From the NCBI RefSeq assembly GCF_017313785.1, contig NZ_JAFLNL010000005.1, forward strand, positions 233,231 to 297,230: 64,000 nt of DNA, in the 5' to 3' direction. Of the stretch, positions 9,521 to 19,476 are shown piece by piece. Within the stretch, counting starts at the first letter, position 1. Every line of letters starts with the position of its first letter. The notes under the pieces were generated by a model. That model ran no database searches and was not told the DNA's origin. It saw only the letters and a list, made by a program, of their open reading frames with translations. Source of the DNA: Flagellimonas aurea. Its GTDB lineage: Bacteria > Bacteroidota > Bacteroidia > Flavobacteriales > Flavobacteriaceae. The translations under genes were made by a program, and so were the position numbers.

Positions 9521-9554
9521 TTTTTGAACATTGGATATAGGGACTTCTTTTTAG

Positions 9555-9568
9555 ACCCAATATTGGGT
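9555..9568. promoter_or_regulatory. Perfect 14-bp palindrome ACCCAATATTGGGT at a putative promoter
   Basis: The palindrome directly abuts TATATTTA (9568-9575), one base off the TAnnTTTG -7 consensus, about 40 bp before the serine hydrolase start. Position and symmetry fit an operator for a dimeric regulator; no regulator is identified. Confidence 0.4.
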
Positions 9569-9612
9569 ATATTTAAGTGCATTTAACCACATCGCAAACT
9601 AAATACAACATC

Positions 9613-10890
9613 ATGAGAACAATAACGCGAAACCAATACCTGGCCCTCTTCTTTGCATTTTTTCTTTATTTGGGCATCCAAGCCCAAGAACTCAGCCAAG
9701 CCTCTCCAGAAGATGTAGGCATGTCTTCCGAACGACTGGAAAGACTCTCAAAAACCTTTCAGGGTTATATCGATGAAAAAGAGTTGCCTGGAGCAACTTT
9801 ACTTGTAGCCCGAAAAGGCAAGATTGCCTATTTTGAATCCTTTGGAAAAAACGATCTGGAAAACAATGTTCCCATGACAAAAAATTCCATATTTAGGATT
9901 GCTTCTCAAACCAAGGCCATTGTAAGCACAGGAATAATGATGTTGCAAGAAAATGGCAGCTTATTGATTACGGATCCTGTTGGGAAATATATCCCAGAGT
10001 TCATGGAAACCACGGTAGCCGTTCGCAAGGATGATGGTTCTTATGATATCGTACCTGCCAATAGACCGATAACCATTCGGGACTTGCTCACACATACATC
10101 TGGTGTGTCCTATGGAGAGGGCATTGCTGCCGATTTATGGAAAAAAGCTGGAATACAAGGCTGGTATTTTGCCGATAGGGACGAACCCATATTGGCCACC
10201 GTAAAAAGAATGGCAAAACTACCTTTTGAATCGCAGCCCGGCGAAGCGTTTGTTTACGGCTATAACACAGATATTTTGGGTGCAGTTATCGAAGTGGCAT
10301 CGGGAAAACCATTGGATGTTTTTTTAAAGGAGAACATTCTCGACCCATTGGGCATGAACGACACCCATTTTTATCTCCCAAAAGAGAAGACCGAACGATT
10401 AGCTACAGTATATTCCTCTACCGAAAATGGTCTGGAGCGTGCACCAAATCCTGGGGGTATGGTAGGGCAAGGAGCTTATATCAACGGACCGCGAAAAAGT
10501 TTTTCAGGCGGAGCAGGGTTGTTGAGCACGGCTTCGGACTACGCCAAATTCCTTCAAATGATGTTGAACAAAGGCGCTTTCAACGGAAAACAGCTTCTTT
10601 CCCCAAAAACCGTTGAACTCATGACTGTAGACCATTTGGGCGAGGCCACTTTTCCTTGGGCAGGTGGCACTGGTTTTGGTTTGGGATTTTCTGTTGTAGA
10701 AGATTTGGGAGATAGAGGCCTTCCCGGGTCGGTCGGTGAATATGGTTGGGGCGGGGCTTACCATTCCAACTACTGGGTAGACCCTGAAGAGGAAATGTTA
10801 GTGGTCTATTTTACCCAACTGATTCCCGCAGGCGACATTGACGATCATGGAAAATTAAGGGCTTTGGTCTATCAGTCCATTGTAGATTAG
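9613..10890 (+). CDS. Serine hydrolase, beta-lactamase/transpeptidase fold
   Basis: 425 aa from the ATG at 9613, which yields a clean signal peptide (MRTITRNQYLALFFAFFLYLGIQAQ); a GTG at 9577 would add 12 residues in front and is less likely. The catalytic SxxK is Ser98-Lys101 in IASQTK, and YGYNTD supplies the YxN-type motif. Class C beta-lactamase-like proteins of this kind act as esterases, D-aminopeptidases or peptidases; nothing here shows true beta-lactamase activity. Periplasmic by prediction. Confidence 0.9.
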   Translation: MRTITRNQYLALFFAFFLYLGIQAQELSQASPEDVGMSSERLERLSKTFQGYIDEKELPGATLLVARKGKIAYFESFGKNDLENNVPMTKNSIFRIASQTKAIVSTGIMMLQENGSLLITDPVGKYIPEFMETTVAVRKDDGSYDIVPANRPITIRDLLTHTSGVSYGEGIAADLWKKAGIQGWYFADRDEPILATVKRMAKLPFESQPGEAFVYGYNTDILGAVIEVASGKPLDVFLKENILDPLGMNDTHFYLPKEKTERLATVYSSTENGLERAPNPGGMVGQGAYINGPRKSFSGGAGLLSTASDYAKFLQMMLNKGAFNGKQLLSPKTVELMTVDHLGEATFPWAGGTGFGLGFSVVEDLGDRGLPGSVGEYGWGGAYHSNYWVDPEEEMLVVYFTQLIPAGDIDDHGKLRALVYQSIVD

Positions 10891-11015
10891 ATACGTTTTT
10901 CAATTTCCCTCAACCAAATAGCCCGTTCACTCATTGGCGTTTTAATTCGGTCCATTTTCAAAGTAGCTTACCATAGCTATTAACTACGCCTGTACAGGCC
11001 AAAAATTTGAAAATT

Positions 11016-11732
11016 ATGGAACCGAAAAAAAATCCACAACTCGATTTAAGACGAAACAGCCTTCTCTACTTTTTTGTTGGCATGACGTTGGTATTACTCA
11101 TGGCTTATTTGGCCTTGGAGTTGAAGACCTATTACCAAGATGATTCTTGGGACGTTGGTGAATTAAAGGTTGACGACCAATTGATTGAAGACGCTACCAT
11201 TCTCAAAATAAAACTTCCAGAGCCTCCCAAGCCCAAAATCCAGACCCCTCCGAAAATTGAAATCAAGAATAATGATGAGAAGATAGAGGAAACTGTGATA
11301 GAAGCTTCTGATACTAATCAGGATACCGAAATTGCCAAAGTTGAAGATGTTGCTGTGGCGGAAGACGATATTCCAGAGGAGATACCGTTTATTTTGATTG
11401 AGAACGCCCCCATTTTTCCTGGTTGTGAAAATGAGAATACTGAGAAAGAGAAAAGAGATTGTTTTCAAGAAATGATACAAAAGCATATAAGAAAGAACTT
11501 TCGTTATCCTGATCCTGCAAAAGAGATGGGATTGCAAGGTAGGGTGAGCATTATGTTCACAATTGACAAAGATGGTTCAATCAACAACTTGCGACTTCGT
11601 GGACCTCATGAATCTTTAGAAAAAGAAGCGGCTAGAATAATATCAAAATTACCCGAAATGAAACCAGGAGAACAGAGAGGCATACCCGTAAAGGTTTCCT
11701 ATTCTCTTCCCATCACGTTTAAATTGAATTAA
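11016..11732 (+). CDS. Energy transducer TonB family protein
   Basis: 238 aa from the ATG at 11016; an upstream TTG at 11007 is possible but unnecessary. One membrane segment near residues 15-35 (LLYFFVGMTLVLLMAYLAL) is followed by a Pro/Lys-rich and acidic periplasmic linker (PKPKIQTPPK) and a C-terminal TonB domain with FRYPDPAKEMGLQGRVSIMF. It should couple the ExbBD motive force to outer-membrane receptors. No exbB/exbD are nearby, so this is one of several stand-alone paralogs usual in Bacteroidota. A 12-bp palindrome (GCCTGTACAGGC) lies 16 bp upstream of the start. Confidence 0.9.
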   Translation: MEPKKNPQLDLRRNSLLYFFVGMTLVLLMAYLALELKTYYQDDSWDVGELKVDDQLIEDATILKIKLPEPPKPKIQTPPKIEIKNNDEKIEETVIEASDTNQDTEIAKVEDVAVAEDDIPEEIPFILIENAPIFPGCENENTEKEKRDCFQEMIQKHIRKNFRYPDPAKEMGLQGRVSIMFTIDKDGSINNLRLRGPHESLEKEAARIISKLPEMKPGEQRGIPVKVSYSLPITFKLN

Positions 11733-11740
11733 TAAAAAAA

Positions 11741-11758
11741 CCACGCCAAATGGCGTGG
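11741..11758. terminator. Bidirectional terminator between tonB-like gene and hppA
   Basis: CCACGCCA / TGGCGTGG hairpin with a run of seven A on the left and five T on the right, so it can serve both converging genes. Confidence 0.92.
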
Positions 11759-11785
11759 TTTTTCCAGCTTTCAAAAAAGCGCGAG

Positions 11786-14188
11786 CTAATCCTTTGCCTC
11801 GGCACTCTTATATTCTTGTATTTTTTTCTCCAATTCTTCTTTGGAATCGGCCATAAGCTCTTCGGTCTCTTCAACAACCTCTCCGTTTTCATTCGTACTC
11901 GAGGTAACCACAGCTTTGTATTTGCCATCAGCAGTATTACTGATCTCGACCCTGATTTCCTTTTCAATTGCTCTGGTTTCTTTCATTCCCTCTTCAGTGA
12001 TGGTAATCATGGTTCCATCTTCTTTACTGATACCAACTCCATCTGCCGGGGAAAGGCTTACCAAACTAGGTGCGATTACCAAAGCCACTACGGACATTAA
12101 TTTAAGCAAAATATTTAAAGAAGGACCGGAAGTATCCTTAAAAGGATCACCTACGGTATCACCTACCACTGCGGCTTTATGTGCATCACTGCCTTTACGG
12201 CCTTCACTTTCGATGGTCTTTTTGGCATTATCCCATGCCCCACCCGCGTTGGATTGGAATATGGCCATGAGCACACCAGCGGTGGTCACCCCTGCCAAAA
12301 GTCCGCCCAACATCTCAGCACCGCCTATAAAACCAATCGCCACAGGAACGGCAATGGCCAACAATCCTGGCAATACCATCTCTTTTATGGAAGCCTGTGT
12401 TGAAATGGCCACACACTTTTCATATTCTGCCAAACCATCGGCAGCATCAAATATCTTTCTGTCCTCGGCAGTTGCTTTCGAAATATCGGAATCATACTTT
12501 CGCATCACCTCCAAAGCTGCTTTCAACTGTGGAATATCCCTGAACTGTCGACGCACCTCTTCGATCATGGCCATGGCAGCCCTACCTACGGCGTTCATGG
12601 AAAGCGCTGAAAATACAAATGGCAACATACCTCCGAGCAGGAGTCCGGCCATGATATCGGGTTGGGACACATCAATTGAGGTAACTCCGGCCGTTTTCAT
12701 AAAGGCTGCAAAAAGCGCTAATGCGGTCAATGCAGCGGACGCAATGGCAAATCCTTTACCAATTGCTGCGGTAGTGTTTCCTACAGCATCCAATTTATCC
12801 GTTCTTTCGCGAACTTCGCTGGGAAGTTCCGCCATTTCGGCGATACCACCTGCGTTATCCGAAATAGGTCCGTAGGCATCAACAGCCAATTGGATACCGG
12901 TATTGGCCAACATTCCCACTGCGGCGATTGCAATTCCGTACAATCCTGCAAAATGATGGGAAACCAAAATGGCTGCGGCAATTAAAATAATAGGCACCGC
13001 TGTTGACATCATTCCTACTCCAAGACCGGCAATGATATTGGTTGCCGCTCCAGTTTCTGACTGTCGCACTATGGAATTCACAGGCTTTGTTCCGGTTCCT
13101 GTATAATATTCTGTTACTTTTCCGACTAGGAGTCCAGCTACCAGACCAGCAATAGTTGCCCAGAATACTCCCATGGAAGTAAATTCCTTTCCTCCTTCGA
13201 CCCAAGATTCTGGCAGCATTCCTGTAATTATAAAGTAGGAAGCGATCAACATCAAACCTGCTGATCCAAATTCACCAATATTCAAGGCTGTCTGCGGATT
13301 ACCACCATCCTTTACCCTTACAAAAAAGGTACCTATAATGGACATCACGATTCCCACCGCCGCCAATGCCAAAGGCAAGTACACGGCTCCAAGGCCATCG
13401 AACGCAGTTTGAAATTCAGGTAATCCAGCAAATACGGCGCCCAATACCATTGTACCAATAATGGATCCTACGTAAGATTCAAAAAGGTCAGCTCCCATAC
13501 CGGCAACGTCCCCAACATTGTCCCCAACATTGTCGGCAATGGTTGCAGGGTTCAAAGGGTGGTCCTCGGGAATTCCCGCTTCGACCTTACCGACCAAATC
13601 GGCACCAACATCTGCTGCCTTTGTGTAGATACCTCCGCCCACACGGGCAAACAATGCTATGGATGAAGCCCCTAGCGAAAAACCGGAGAGCACGTTCAAT
13701 ACTTCGGCGATTTCCCAACCTTGACCACTATAGATCATGAAGAGTCCGCTCAGCCCCAATACTCCGAGACCGACAACACCGAGGCCCATAACTGCACCAC
13801 CGGCGAAGGCTACTTCGAGTGCTTTGCCCAATGATGTTCTTGCTGCATTGGTTGTACGAACGTTGGCTTTAGTGGCAACCTTCATTCCAATAAACCCAGC
13901 GAGGGCGGAACAGATGGCCCCCACAATAAAGGAAACGGCCACCATACCATTGGAACCTGCTTCGTTACTTCCTTTAAAGAAGAGCAGCACGGCAACACAG
14001 ACCACGAAAATGCTCAATATTTTATACTCGGCCTTTAAAAAGGACATTGCACCATCGGCAATATTCTTGGCAATTCTTGCCATTTTATCGGTACCGACCT
14101 CTTGTTTGGAAATCCACATGTTCTTGATAAATACATAAAGAAGGCCCAAGACACCAAATACAGGCAAAAATTTTACGATTAAATCCAT
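11786..14188 (-). CDS. hppA: Membrane-bound ion-pumping pyrophosphatase
   Basis: 800 aa, multi-spanning membrane protein that hydrolyses pyrophosphate and pumps H+ and/or Na+. The substrate loop [11 protein letters not shown] lies at 193-203 and DNVGDNVGD at 219-227, both diagnostic. At the K+-switch position the motif is [10 protein letters not shown] with Ala474, the form of K+-dependent enzymes (K+-independent ones have Lys). Whether it moves Na+, H+ or both cannot be read safely. After the last hydrophobic segment there is an extra ~85-residue charged tail (about 715-800) that typical members lack. The soluble pyrophosphatase gene lies just upstream on the same strand, separated by a terminator. 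Confidence 0.96.
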   Translation of the reverse strand: MDLIVKFLPVFGVLGLLYVFIKNMWISKQEVGTDKMARIAKNIADGAMSFLKAEYKILSIFVVCVAVLLFFKGSNEAGSNGMVAVSFIVGAICSALAGFIGMKVATKANVRTTNAARTSLGKALEVAFAGGAVMGLGVVGLGVLGLSGLFMIYSGQGWEIAEVLNVLSGFSLGASSIALFARVGGGIYTKAADVGADLVGKVEAGIPEDHPLNPATIADNVGDNVGDVAGMGADLFESYVGSIIGTMVLGAVFAGLPEFQTAFDGLGAVYLPLALAAVGIVMSIIGTFFVRVKDGGNPQTALNIGEFGSAGLMLIASYFIITGMLPESWVEGGKEFTSMGVFWATIAGLVAGLLVGKVTEYYTGTGTKPVNSIVRQSETGAATNIIAGLGVGMMSTAVPIILIAAAILVSHHFAGLYGIAIAAVGMLANTGIQLAVDAYGPISDNAGGIAEMAELPSEVRERTDKLDAVGNTTAAIGKGFAIASAALTALALFAAFMKTAGVTSIDVSQPDIMAGLLLGGMLPFVFSALSMNAVGRAAMAMIEEVRRQFRDIPQLKAALEVMRKYDSDISKATAEDRKIFDAADGLAEYEKCVAISTQASIKEMVLPGLLAIAVPVAIGFIGGAEMLGGLLAGVTTAGVLMAIFQSNAGGAWDNAKKTIESEGRKGSDAHKAAVVGDTVGDPFKDTSGPSLNILLKLMSVVALVIAPSLVSLSPADGVGISKEDGTMITITEEGMKETRAIEKEIRVEISNTADGKYKAVVTSSTNENGEVVEETEELMADSKEELEKKIQEYKSAEAKD

Positions 14189-14248
14189 AGGTTAGATAGT
14201 TTAGAATTTTTTAATGCCAGCTAATGTAGTAAAATACGAAGTAATAAA

Positions 14249-14283
14249 AAAAATGCGCCTTTAATTATTAAAAGCGCATTTTT
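14249..14283 (-). terminator. Intrinsic terminator of ppa
   Basis: AAATGCGC / GCGCATTT stem with an A/T-rich inner part and a T run on either strand, placed between the ppa stop and the hppA start, so the two pyrophosphatases are probably separate units. Confidence 0.85.
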
Positions 14284-14304
14284 TTAAAGTTATATTTATG
14301 TAAT

Positions 14305-14832
14305 CTATATGGTATAAGCCCTTCTTTTTTTGTGGTCGCTATCTTCGTAGCGTTGAACACACTCATGATAGATTTGTATGGCCTCATTTACATCTCCCCA
14401 TCCACCGGTATCTACCTTCTTCTCTTCCAAATCTTTATATACTTGAAAGAAATGTTCAATCTCTTTTAATCGGTGTGGATTCAATTCGCTGATATCGTCC
14501 CTTTTACTCCAGATAGGGTCAGAAACAGGAACACAGATGATTTTTTCATCCGGTCCTTTTTCATCGGTCATATGGAAAACCCCAACAGGTTTTACTTCTA
14601 CAACAACCATGGGATATGTGGGTTCGGTACAAAGAACCAAAACGTCCAATGGGTCCCCGTCCAAGGCCAAGGTCTCTGGAATGAAACCATAGTCTCCAGG
14701 GTACATCATTGAAGAAAAAAGGGTTCTGTCAAATCGAATTTTGTTGAGGGTGAAGTCGTATTCGTACTTGTTCCTGCTACCTTTTGGAATTTCTACAAGT
14801 ACATCGAAGGTAATACGTGGTTTTTTAGACAT
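14305..14832 (-). CDS. ppa: Inorganic pyrophosphatase, family I (soluble)
   Basis: 175 aa from the ATG at 14832 (MSKKPRITFDVLVEIPKG); a longer reading adds 18 unlikely residues. The family I signature DGDPLDVLVL with three catalytic aspartates is present, as are KYEYD and YPGDYGFIPET. It hydrolyses cytosolic pyrophosphate to phosphate and pulls biosynthetic reactions forward. Its neighbour hppA uses the same substrate to energise the membrane, so the two compete for pyrophosphate. Confidence 0.96.
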   Translation of the reverse strand: MSKKPRITFDVLVEIPKGSRNKYEYDFTLNKIRFDRTLFSSMMYPGDYGFIPETLALDGDPLDVLVLCTEPTYPMVVVEVKPVGVFHMTDEKGPDEKIICVPVSDPIWSKRDDISELNPHRLKEIEHFFQVYKDLEEKKVDTGGWGDVNEAIQIYHECVQRYEDSDHKKRRAYTI

Positions 14833-14909
14833 GTTAGTGATATAATTTATGCTGCAAAAATAACCAGTATTACTGGAATAGACCACATAATTCGCAGGTT
14901 TCCTTTGAA

Positions 14910-17405
14910 TTAAAAATTAAACCCGAAGGTCCCTGTAATCCCAAAAGCACGTGCATCTGGATTTTCGAGGTAATTGCCACGGAAGTTGAAATCTATCCGA
15001 AGTATTTTAAAAATATTGCCCACCCCTAAAGAATATTCCCAATACACCTGATCCTCCGGTGCCATTAAAGGAATGTTGGTAGGCGCGCTAAGTGCAATAT
15101 TCTCTTCGGATAATTGTCCCCAAGCTCCTCTCACCCCCACTATCTCCCTTAGATTCAGCTTTCGCAACAATGGAATTCTTGAAAACAAACGACCGTTGAA
15201 GTTGTGTTCCAGATGCACGGTGGCGTACGTATCGGTCACAAATTCGTAGAAATCCAGATTGGGAAATACATTATAAAGTGAAAACAGGGTCTGGTTTCCC
15301 GGAATTACGCTCAAGAGCCCCAGCGGCACTGCTCCAAAGGTCTTCCCTAGTTCCACAGTACTTGTTAACCTACCAAAACCTCCTATTTGCCATGGTTGCT
15401 GATAGGAAAATTGGATTTTCTCGTAATCGAAATCGCTTTCCAGAAACCCATCCACACCTTTGGTATATTTTAATACAAGTGTGCTATAATCATCATTGAT
15501 ATTAGATCGTTCCACGCCATAACCAATAGTCCGTTTACCAGGGGTATAGATCAATGTGGTAGTAAGGTCGAACTGTTTTATTTCCGATGAAATTCCTGAA
15601 GGTGAGTTTGGATCTACATAATCCAGGCTAAAAGCATCCGGCAATGCCGAACTGAGGGTTCTGAACGAGCCACCAACATCAATTCTAAAATTCTTCACAG
15701 GTTCCATTTCCACGTTCAATGTGGAAAGATTGATATTGGTCAAACGGTCATTTGAACCTACCGTTACCAGTGATGATGAAGCAATGCTCCTTCCCATCAC
15801 ATCGTTGGTACTGGTTAAGCTTAACCCCAATTGCTCTATATCCCGTCTATTTCCTCCTGAAATGATCAAACGGTTCTTTCGATCCAGCAAAAACTTTCCT
15901 GAAAATCCGTGCTTAAACTTTTTATCGTTGAAACCATAGGCCATATATCCTTCCAATCGCCAAAGATCATTCTGTCCAAAATAGGTCCGGGCACCGCCCC
16001 TCAGCCGAACACCTTCGGCATCATTATAACCAAAAGTGCTGTATATATCCCCGATGTCGATATTCCATTTATCGATTTCGACGTAACCCGACCCTAGAAT
16101 ACTGACAATATCGTAGTAGGTTCGGAACTTGGGCACTGTTTTTAAGGTATCCAATAATTTGAAAATTCCCGATTCGTTCTCGTTCAAACGCTCTAGACGG
16201 GCATTTTCCCAAAAAATACTATCCTGCGAGAACACCCGCGGGTCGTATGGATCGGAAACGGCCTTGTAAAAATCTTCGGACCGTGGATTGTTAAAGTTAT
16301 AATTGTCAAAAACGGTGGTACGTTTCCCGTAGACACCTCGAGATTCTTCTTTTTTGGAAAAACTGAAATCGCTCAGCATGTAATCACGTTTCAATAAAAA
16401 AACCGAATCGTTGACCACTTCGAAATCCTGCTCAATATAAATCTCCTTTACCCAGTTAATATTGGCACTTTTGGTGACCTGTAGATTAATTTTTTTGATG
16501 GCGAAGGTGGTGTCGTTTACCCAAAAGTCACCTTTAAAGGTTAACTCGTTCTTGCGACGTGGGTAATAAATAATATTGTAGCACCACTTATCATCAATAT
16601 AGGTACTATCGGACAGCACATAGTTATAGACATCTATCCCTGTTTTGGACAACGGACTGGTAAAGCTCTTGTCAAAAAACTTGAGGTAATTATTGTAGAT
16701 ATCGTAATCAGAATAGAGGTCCTCAACAAAGGCGGTTATGGCTTGGTTCCCACTGAATCCCGAGTTTTTATTACCCAGCACATCTTCCTTTTCCCTATCG
16801 AGTACATTATCTCCATACACTTTGGAGAATGACTCGCTCAAGAACATGGGCAGATAAGTTTTTCCTGTGATTCGAGACGTATCCAGGTCTTCGAACATAA
16901 ATTCGAGCCCTTTGAATAGCTTGCTTTTGATCAAAGCGCTATCGATAGTGTTCAGATCAAACTCAATTTTCTCATATTTATCATATTGGTACTGCTTGAA
17001 TTTGCGCACCCCGTTCTCCCGCTTCTTCGCCCAAATCTTGCGTAAAATATCTATGGCCGGGTTGTTCTTTTTGGATTGTTTTCCGGTATAGACCACCACT
17101 TCCTGAAGCTGTTCGGCAGATTCGGTCAGCACAATTTCCATATTGTAGTTCACCTTTTGCCCCAACGGAATCTCCTTGGTCTCATATCCGATAAAGGACA
17201 CTTTGATGGCATCATAGGTCTCATCGGATTCCATATAAAACCTACCATTGTCGTTGGTAATGGTTCCCTCGGAAGAGTTTACAAAAATGATGTTGGCAAA
17301 GGCAATCGGCATTCCCGTGTCATCGGAAACTATCCCTTCTATTTTGGTCTGCGCACTGACACAAACTGTAAAAATCAGGAAAAAAACAGAAAAGAATCTT
17401 TTCAT
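14910..17405 (-). CDS. DUF5686 family outer-membrane protein with carboxypeptidase-like regulatory domain
   Basis: 831 aa from the ATG at 17405 (MKRFFSVFFLIFTVCVSAQ signal peptide); the frame opens 16 codons earlier without a convincing start. Residues ~20-110 are a CarboxypepD_reg-like domain (IEGIVSDDTGMPIAFANIIF, FIGYETKEI). The rest matches what I know of DUF5686: a long beta-rich region ending in GITGTFGFNF, a C-terminal aromatic typical of barrel proteins. Function is unknown; an outer-membrane barrel is inferred. Confidence 0.85.
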   Translation of the reverse strand: MKRFFSVFFLIFTVCVSAQTKIEGIVSDDTGMPIAFANIIFVNSSEGTITNDNGRFYMESDETYDAIKVSFIGYETKEIPLGQKVNYNMEIVLTESAEQLQEVVVYTGKQSKKNNPAIDILRKIWAKKRENGVRKFKQYQYDKYEKIEFDLNTIDSALIKSKLFKGLEFMFEDLDTSRITGKTYLPMFLSESFSKVYGDNVLDREKEDVLGNKNSGFSGNQAITAFVEDLYSDYDIYNNYLKFFDKSFTSPLSKTGIDVYNYVLSDSTYIDDKWCYNIIYYPRRKNELTFKGDFWVNDTTFAIKKINLQVTKSANINWVKEIYIEQDFEVVNDSVFLLKRDYMLSDFSFSKKEESRGVYGKRTTVFDNYNFNNPRSEDFYKAVSDPYDPRVFSQDSIFWENARLERLNENESGIFKLLDTLKTVPKFRTYYDIVSILGSGYVEIDKWNIDIGDIYSTFGYNDAEGVRLRGGARTYFGQNDLWRLEGYMAYGFNDKKFKHGFSGKFLLDRKNRLIISGGNRRDIEQLGLSLTSTNDVMGRSIASSSLVTVGSNDRLTNINLSTLNVEMEPVKNFRIDVGGSFRTLSSALPDAFSLDYVDPNSPSGISSEIKQFDLTTTLIYTPGKRTIGYGVERSNINDDYSTLVLKYTKGVDGFLESDFDYEKIQFSYQQPWQIGGFGRLTSTVELGKTFGAVPLGLLSVIPGNQTLFSLYNVFPNLDFYEFVTDTYATVHLEHNFNGRLFSRIPLLRKLNLREIVGVRGAWGQLSEENIALSAPTNIPLMAPEDQVYWEYSLGVGNIFKILRIDFNFRGNYLENPDARAFGITGTFGFNF

Positions 17406-17515
17406 AGGCAAGTATGTGGGACATTGTGGAACAGCACAACTGCTAGTTCCCATTCAACTCAGGTCAAATTTGGTTCAAAGTAATTTCTAATCAAAAAAAT
17501 GTTCCCTAAATAATA

Positions 17516-17544
17516 TAGCCCCGTCAATAAAATTGACGGGGCTA
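17516..17544 (-). terminator. Probable terminator of pdhB
   Basis: Perfect 12-bp stem TAGCCCCGTCAA / TTGACGGGGCTA with a 5-nt loop, 23 bp past the pdhB stop. The T run is weak, so it may rely on the strong stem. Confidence 0.7.
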
Positions 17545-17567
17545 ATATACCTCAAAATATATTTCTA

Positions 17568-18545
17568 TTACTTATATAACACTTTCTTAACAGCTTTAAT
17601 GACATCTTCGTGGTTCGGCAACCACTCCGCCAAAAGTACTGGAGAGTATGGTGCAGGGGTATCCGCTGTGTTCAATTTCACGATAGGCGCATCCAAATAG
17701 TCGAAAGCTTTGTCCTGTACGTGATAGATAATTTCGGTGGCCACATTACCAAAAGGCCAAGCTTCCTCCAAAATCACCATTCTGTTGGTTTTTTTAACCG
17801 AAGTAAGAATTGCATCATGATCCATGGGACGAACCGTTCTCAAATCTATGATTTCACAGCTTATGCCCTCTTTTTCCAACTCATCCGCCGCCTTATAGGC
17901 TTCTTTGATGATTTTTCCAAAGGAAACTATGGTCACATCGGTACCTTCTCTTTTGATATCGGCAACCCCCAATGGGATAGTGTACTCTCCTTCGGGCACC
18001 TCACCCTTGTCACCGTACATTTGCTCTGATTCCATGAAAATTACCGGGTCGTCATCACGGATGGCCGATTTCAACAAACCTTTTGCATCCGCTGGGTTTG
18101 AAGGAACCACAACTTTAAGTCCTGGAGTGTTTGCAAACCAGCTTTCAAAAGCTTGGGAGTGCGTAGCGGCCAACTGTCCTGCTGAAGCCGTAGGACCTCT
18201 AAATACTATAGGGCAATTGAACTGACCACCGGACATCTGACGAATTTTGGCAGCGTTGTTTATAATTTGGTCAATCCCCACTAAGGAGAAGTTGAACGTC
18301 ATAAATTCTATAATGGGCCTATTGCCGTTCATTGCAGAACCAACACCGATACCGGCAAAACCAAGTTCTGAAATTGGGGTGTCCAATACACGCTCCGGTC
18401 CAAACTCATCCAACATGCCTTTGGAAGCCTTATAAGCACCGTTGTACTCGGCTACCTCCTCGCCCATCAGATAAATGGTATCATCCCTTCGCATTTCTTC
18501 GGACATAGCCTCGGCTATTGCCTCCCTAAACTGTAATGTTTTCAT
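17568..18545 (-). CDS. pdhB: Pyruvate dehydrogenase E1 component, beta subunit
   Basis: 325 aa, the expected length. Seen: REAIAEAMSEEMRRD at the N-terminus, ELGFAGIGVGSAMNG, EFMTFNFSLVGIDQIINNAAK and the C-terminal domain with IIDLRTVRPMDHDAI and EEAWPFGNVATEI. With the alpha subunit it binds thiamine diphosphate and decarboxylates pyruvate for acetyl-CoA. The alpha and E2 genes are not in the window, so pdhB stands alone here, as is common in this family. The related 2-oxoisovalerate E1 beta is an alternative, less likely in Flavobacteriia. Confidence 0.92.
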   Translation of the reverse strand: MKTLQFREAIAEAMSEEMRRDDTIYLMGEEVAEYNGAYKASKGMLDEFGPERVLDTPISELGFAGIGVGSAMNGNRPIIEFMTFNFSLVGIDQIINNAAKIRQMSGGQFNCPIVFRGPTASAGQLAATHSQAFESWFANTPGLKVVVPSNPADAKGLLKSAIRDDDPVIFMESEQMYGDKGEVPEGEYTIPLGVADIKREGTDVTIVSFGKIIKEAYKAADELEKEGISCEIIDLRTVRPMDHDAILTSVKKTNRMVILEEAWPFGNVATEIIYHVQDKAFDYLDAPIVKLNTADTPAPYSPVLLAEWLPNHEDVIKAVKKVLYK

Positions 18546-18641
18546 TGAATCGTACTAAATGTTTATAGTCTGCTTAAAAACGCAAGCAAAAATAGCAAAA
18601 ACTACCCGAAACTTGCCTGACGAAAATCCAAAAAAAGAACA

Positions 18642-18669
18642 AAATTTATTATGCATGCATAATAAATTT
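18642..18669. promoter_or_regulatory. 28-bp perfect palindrome, putative operator of etfBA
   Basis: Half-site AAATTTATTATGCA followed directly by its exact reverse complement. It ends 14 bp before the -7 element of etfB and so covers the -33 region, as expected for repressor binding. The inner 14 bp (TTATGCATGCATAA) recur at 39495-39508. Confidence 0.6.
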
Positions 18670-18683
18670 AGGATTTTTATATT

Positions 18684-18691
18684 TATATTTG
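18684..18691 (+). promoter_or_regulatory. -7 element of the etfB promoter
   Basis: TATATTTG matches TAnnTTTG and lies 22 bp before the etfB ATG. Confidence 0.6.
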
Positions 18692-18713
18692 AACAGATAA
18701 ACCTAAAGTATAT

Positions 18714-19460
18714 ATGAAGATTTTAGTTTGCATTAGCAACGTACCGGATACTACTTCCAAAATCAATTTTACGGAAGGCGATACCCAGTTTGACACAAAC
18801 GGGGTTCAATTTGTTATTAATCCAAATGATGAATTCGGACTCACCCGTGCCATGTGGTTCAAGGAAAAACAAGGCGCAACGGTCCATGTGGTAAATGTTG
18901 GCGGTGCCCAAACGGAGCCGACCATCAGAAAAGCGTTGGCCATTGGTGCCGATGAAGCGATTCGGGTAAATGCCGAGCCGAAAGACGGTTTCTTTGTGGC
19001 ACAGCAATTGGCCGAAGTGGTCAAAAATGGTGAGTACGACCTCATTATCGCAGGTAGGGAATCCATCGACTACAATGGCGGTATGGTTCCCGGAATACTC
19101 GCAACCTTATTGGATATGAATTTTGTGAATACCTGTATCGGTCTCGAAATCGATGGTGATACCGCAACCGCAACCCGTGAAATCGATGGTGGTAAGGAAA
19201 AAATCAGCACATCGCTTCCACTAGTGATTGGTGGTCAAAAAGGATTGGTAGAGGAAAGTGACCTTCGCATCCCGAATATGAGAGGTATAATGATGGCCCG
19301 TAAAAAAGCATTGAACGTGGTAGAACCCGTTGAAGCCGCTCAACCTACCCAAGACCAAAAATTTGAAAAACCTGCAGCCAAGGGACCAGTTAAGTTGGTC
19401 GATGCCGGCAACGTGGGAGAATTGGTAGAACTACTGCACAACGAAGCAAAAGTTATCTAA
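18714..19460 (+). CDS. etfB: Electron transfer flavoprotein, beta subunit
   Basis: 248 aa. MKILVCISNVPDTTSKINF and the AMP-binding type segment AGRESIDYNGGMVPGILATLL are typical, as is the recognition-loop region LPLVIGGQKGLVEESDLRIPNMRGIMMARKK. It forms a heterodimer with EtfA and carries electrons from acyl-CoA and other dehydrogenases to ETF:quinone oxidoreductase. It is followed 16 bp later by etfA in one operon. The palindrome at the promoter suggests regulated expression. Confidence 0.97.
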   Translation: MKILVCISNVPDTTSKINFTEGDTQFDTNGVQFVINPNDEFGLTRAMWFKEKQGATVHVVNVGGAQTEPTIRKALAIGADEAIRVNAEPKDGFFVAQQLAEVVKNGEYDLIIAGRESIDYNGGMVPGILATLLDMNFVNTCIGLEIDGDTATATREIDGGKEKISTSLPLVIGGQKGLVEESDLRIPNMRGIMMARKKALNVVEPVEAAQPTQDQKFEKPAAKGPVKLVDAGNVGELVELLHNEAKVI

Positions 19461-19476
19461 ACAAGATCAAGAAATT

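Noticed and set aside
11841..12875. Long plus-strand open frame opposite hppA
   Set aside because: Low-complexity Ala/Ser/Pro reading of the hppA complement; hppA is well supported on the other strand.
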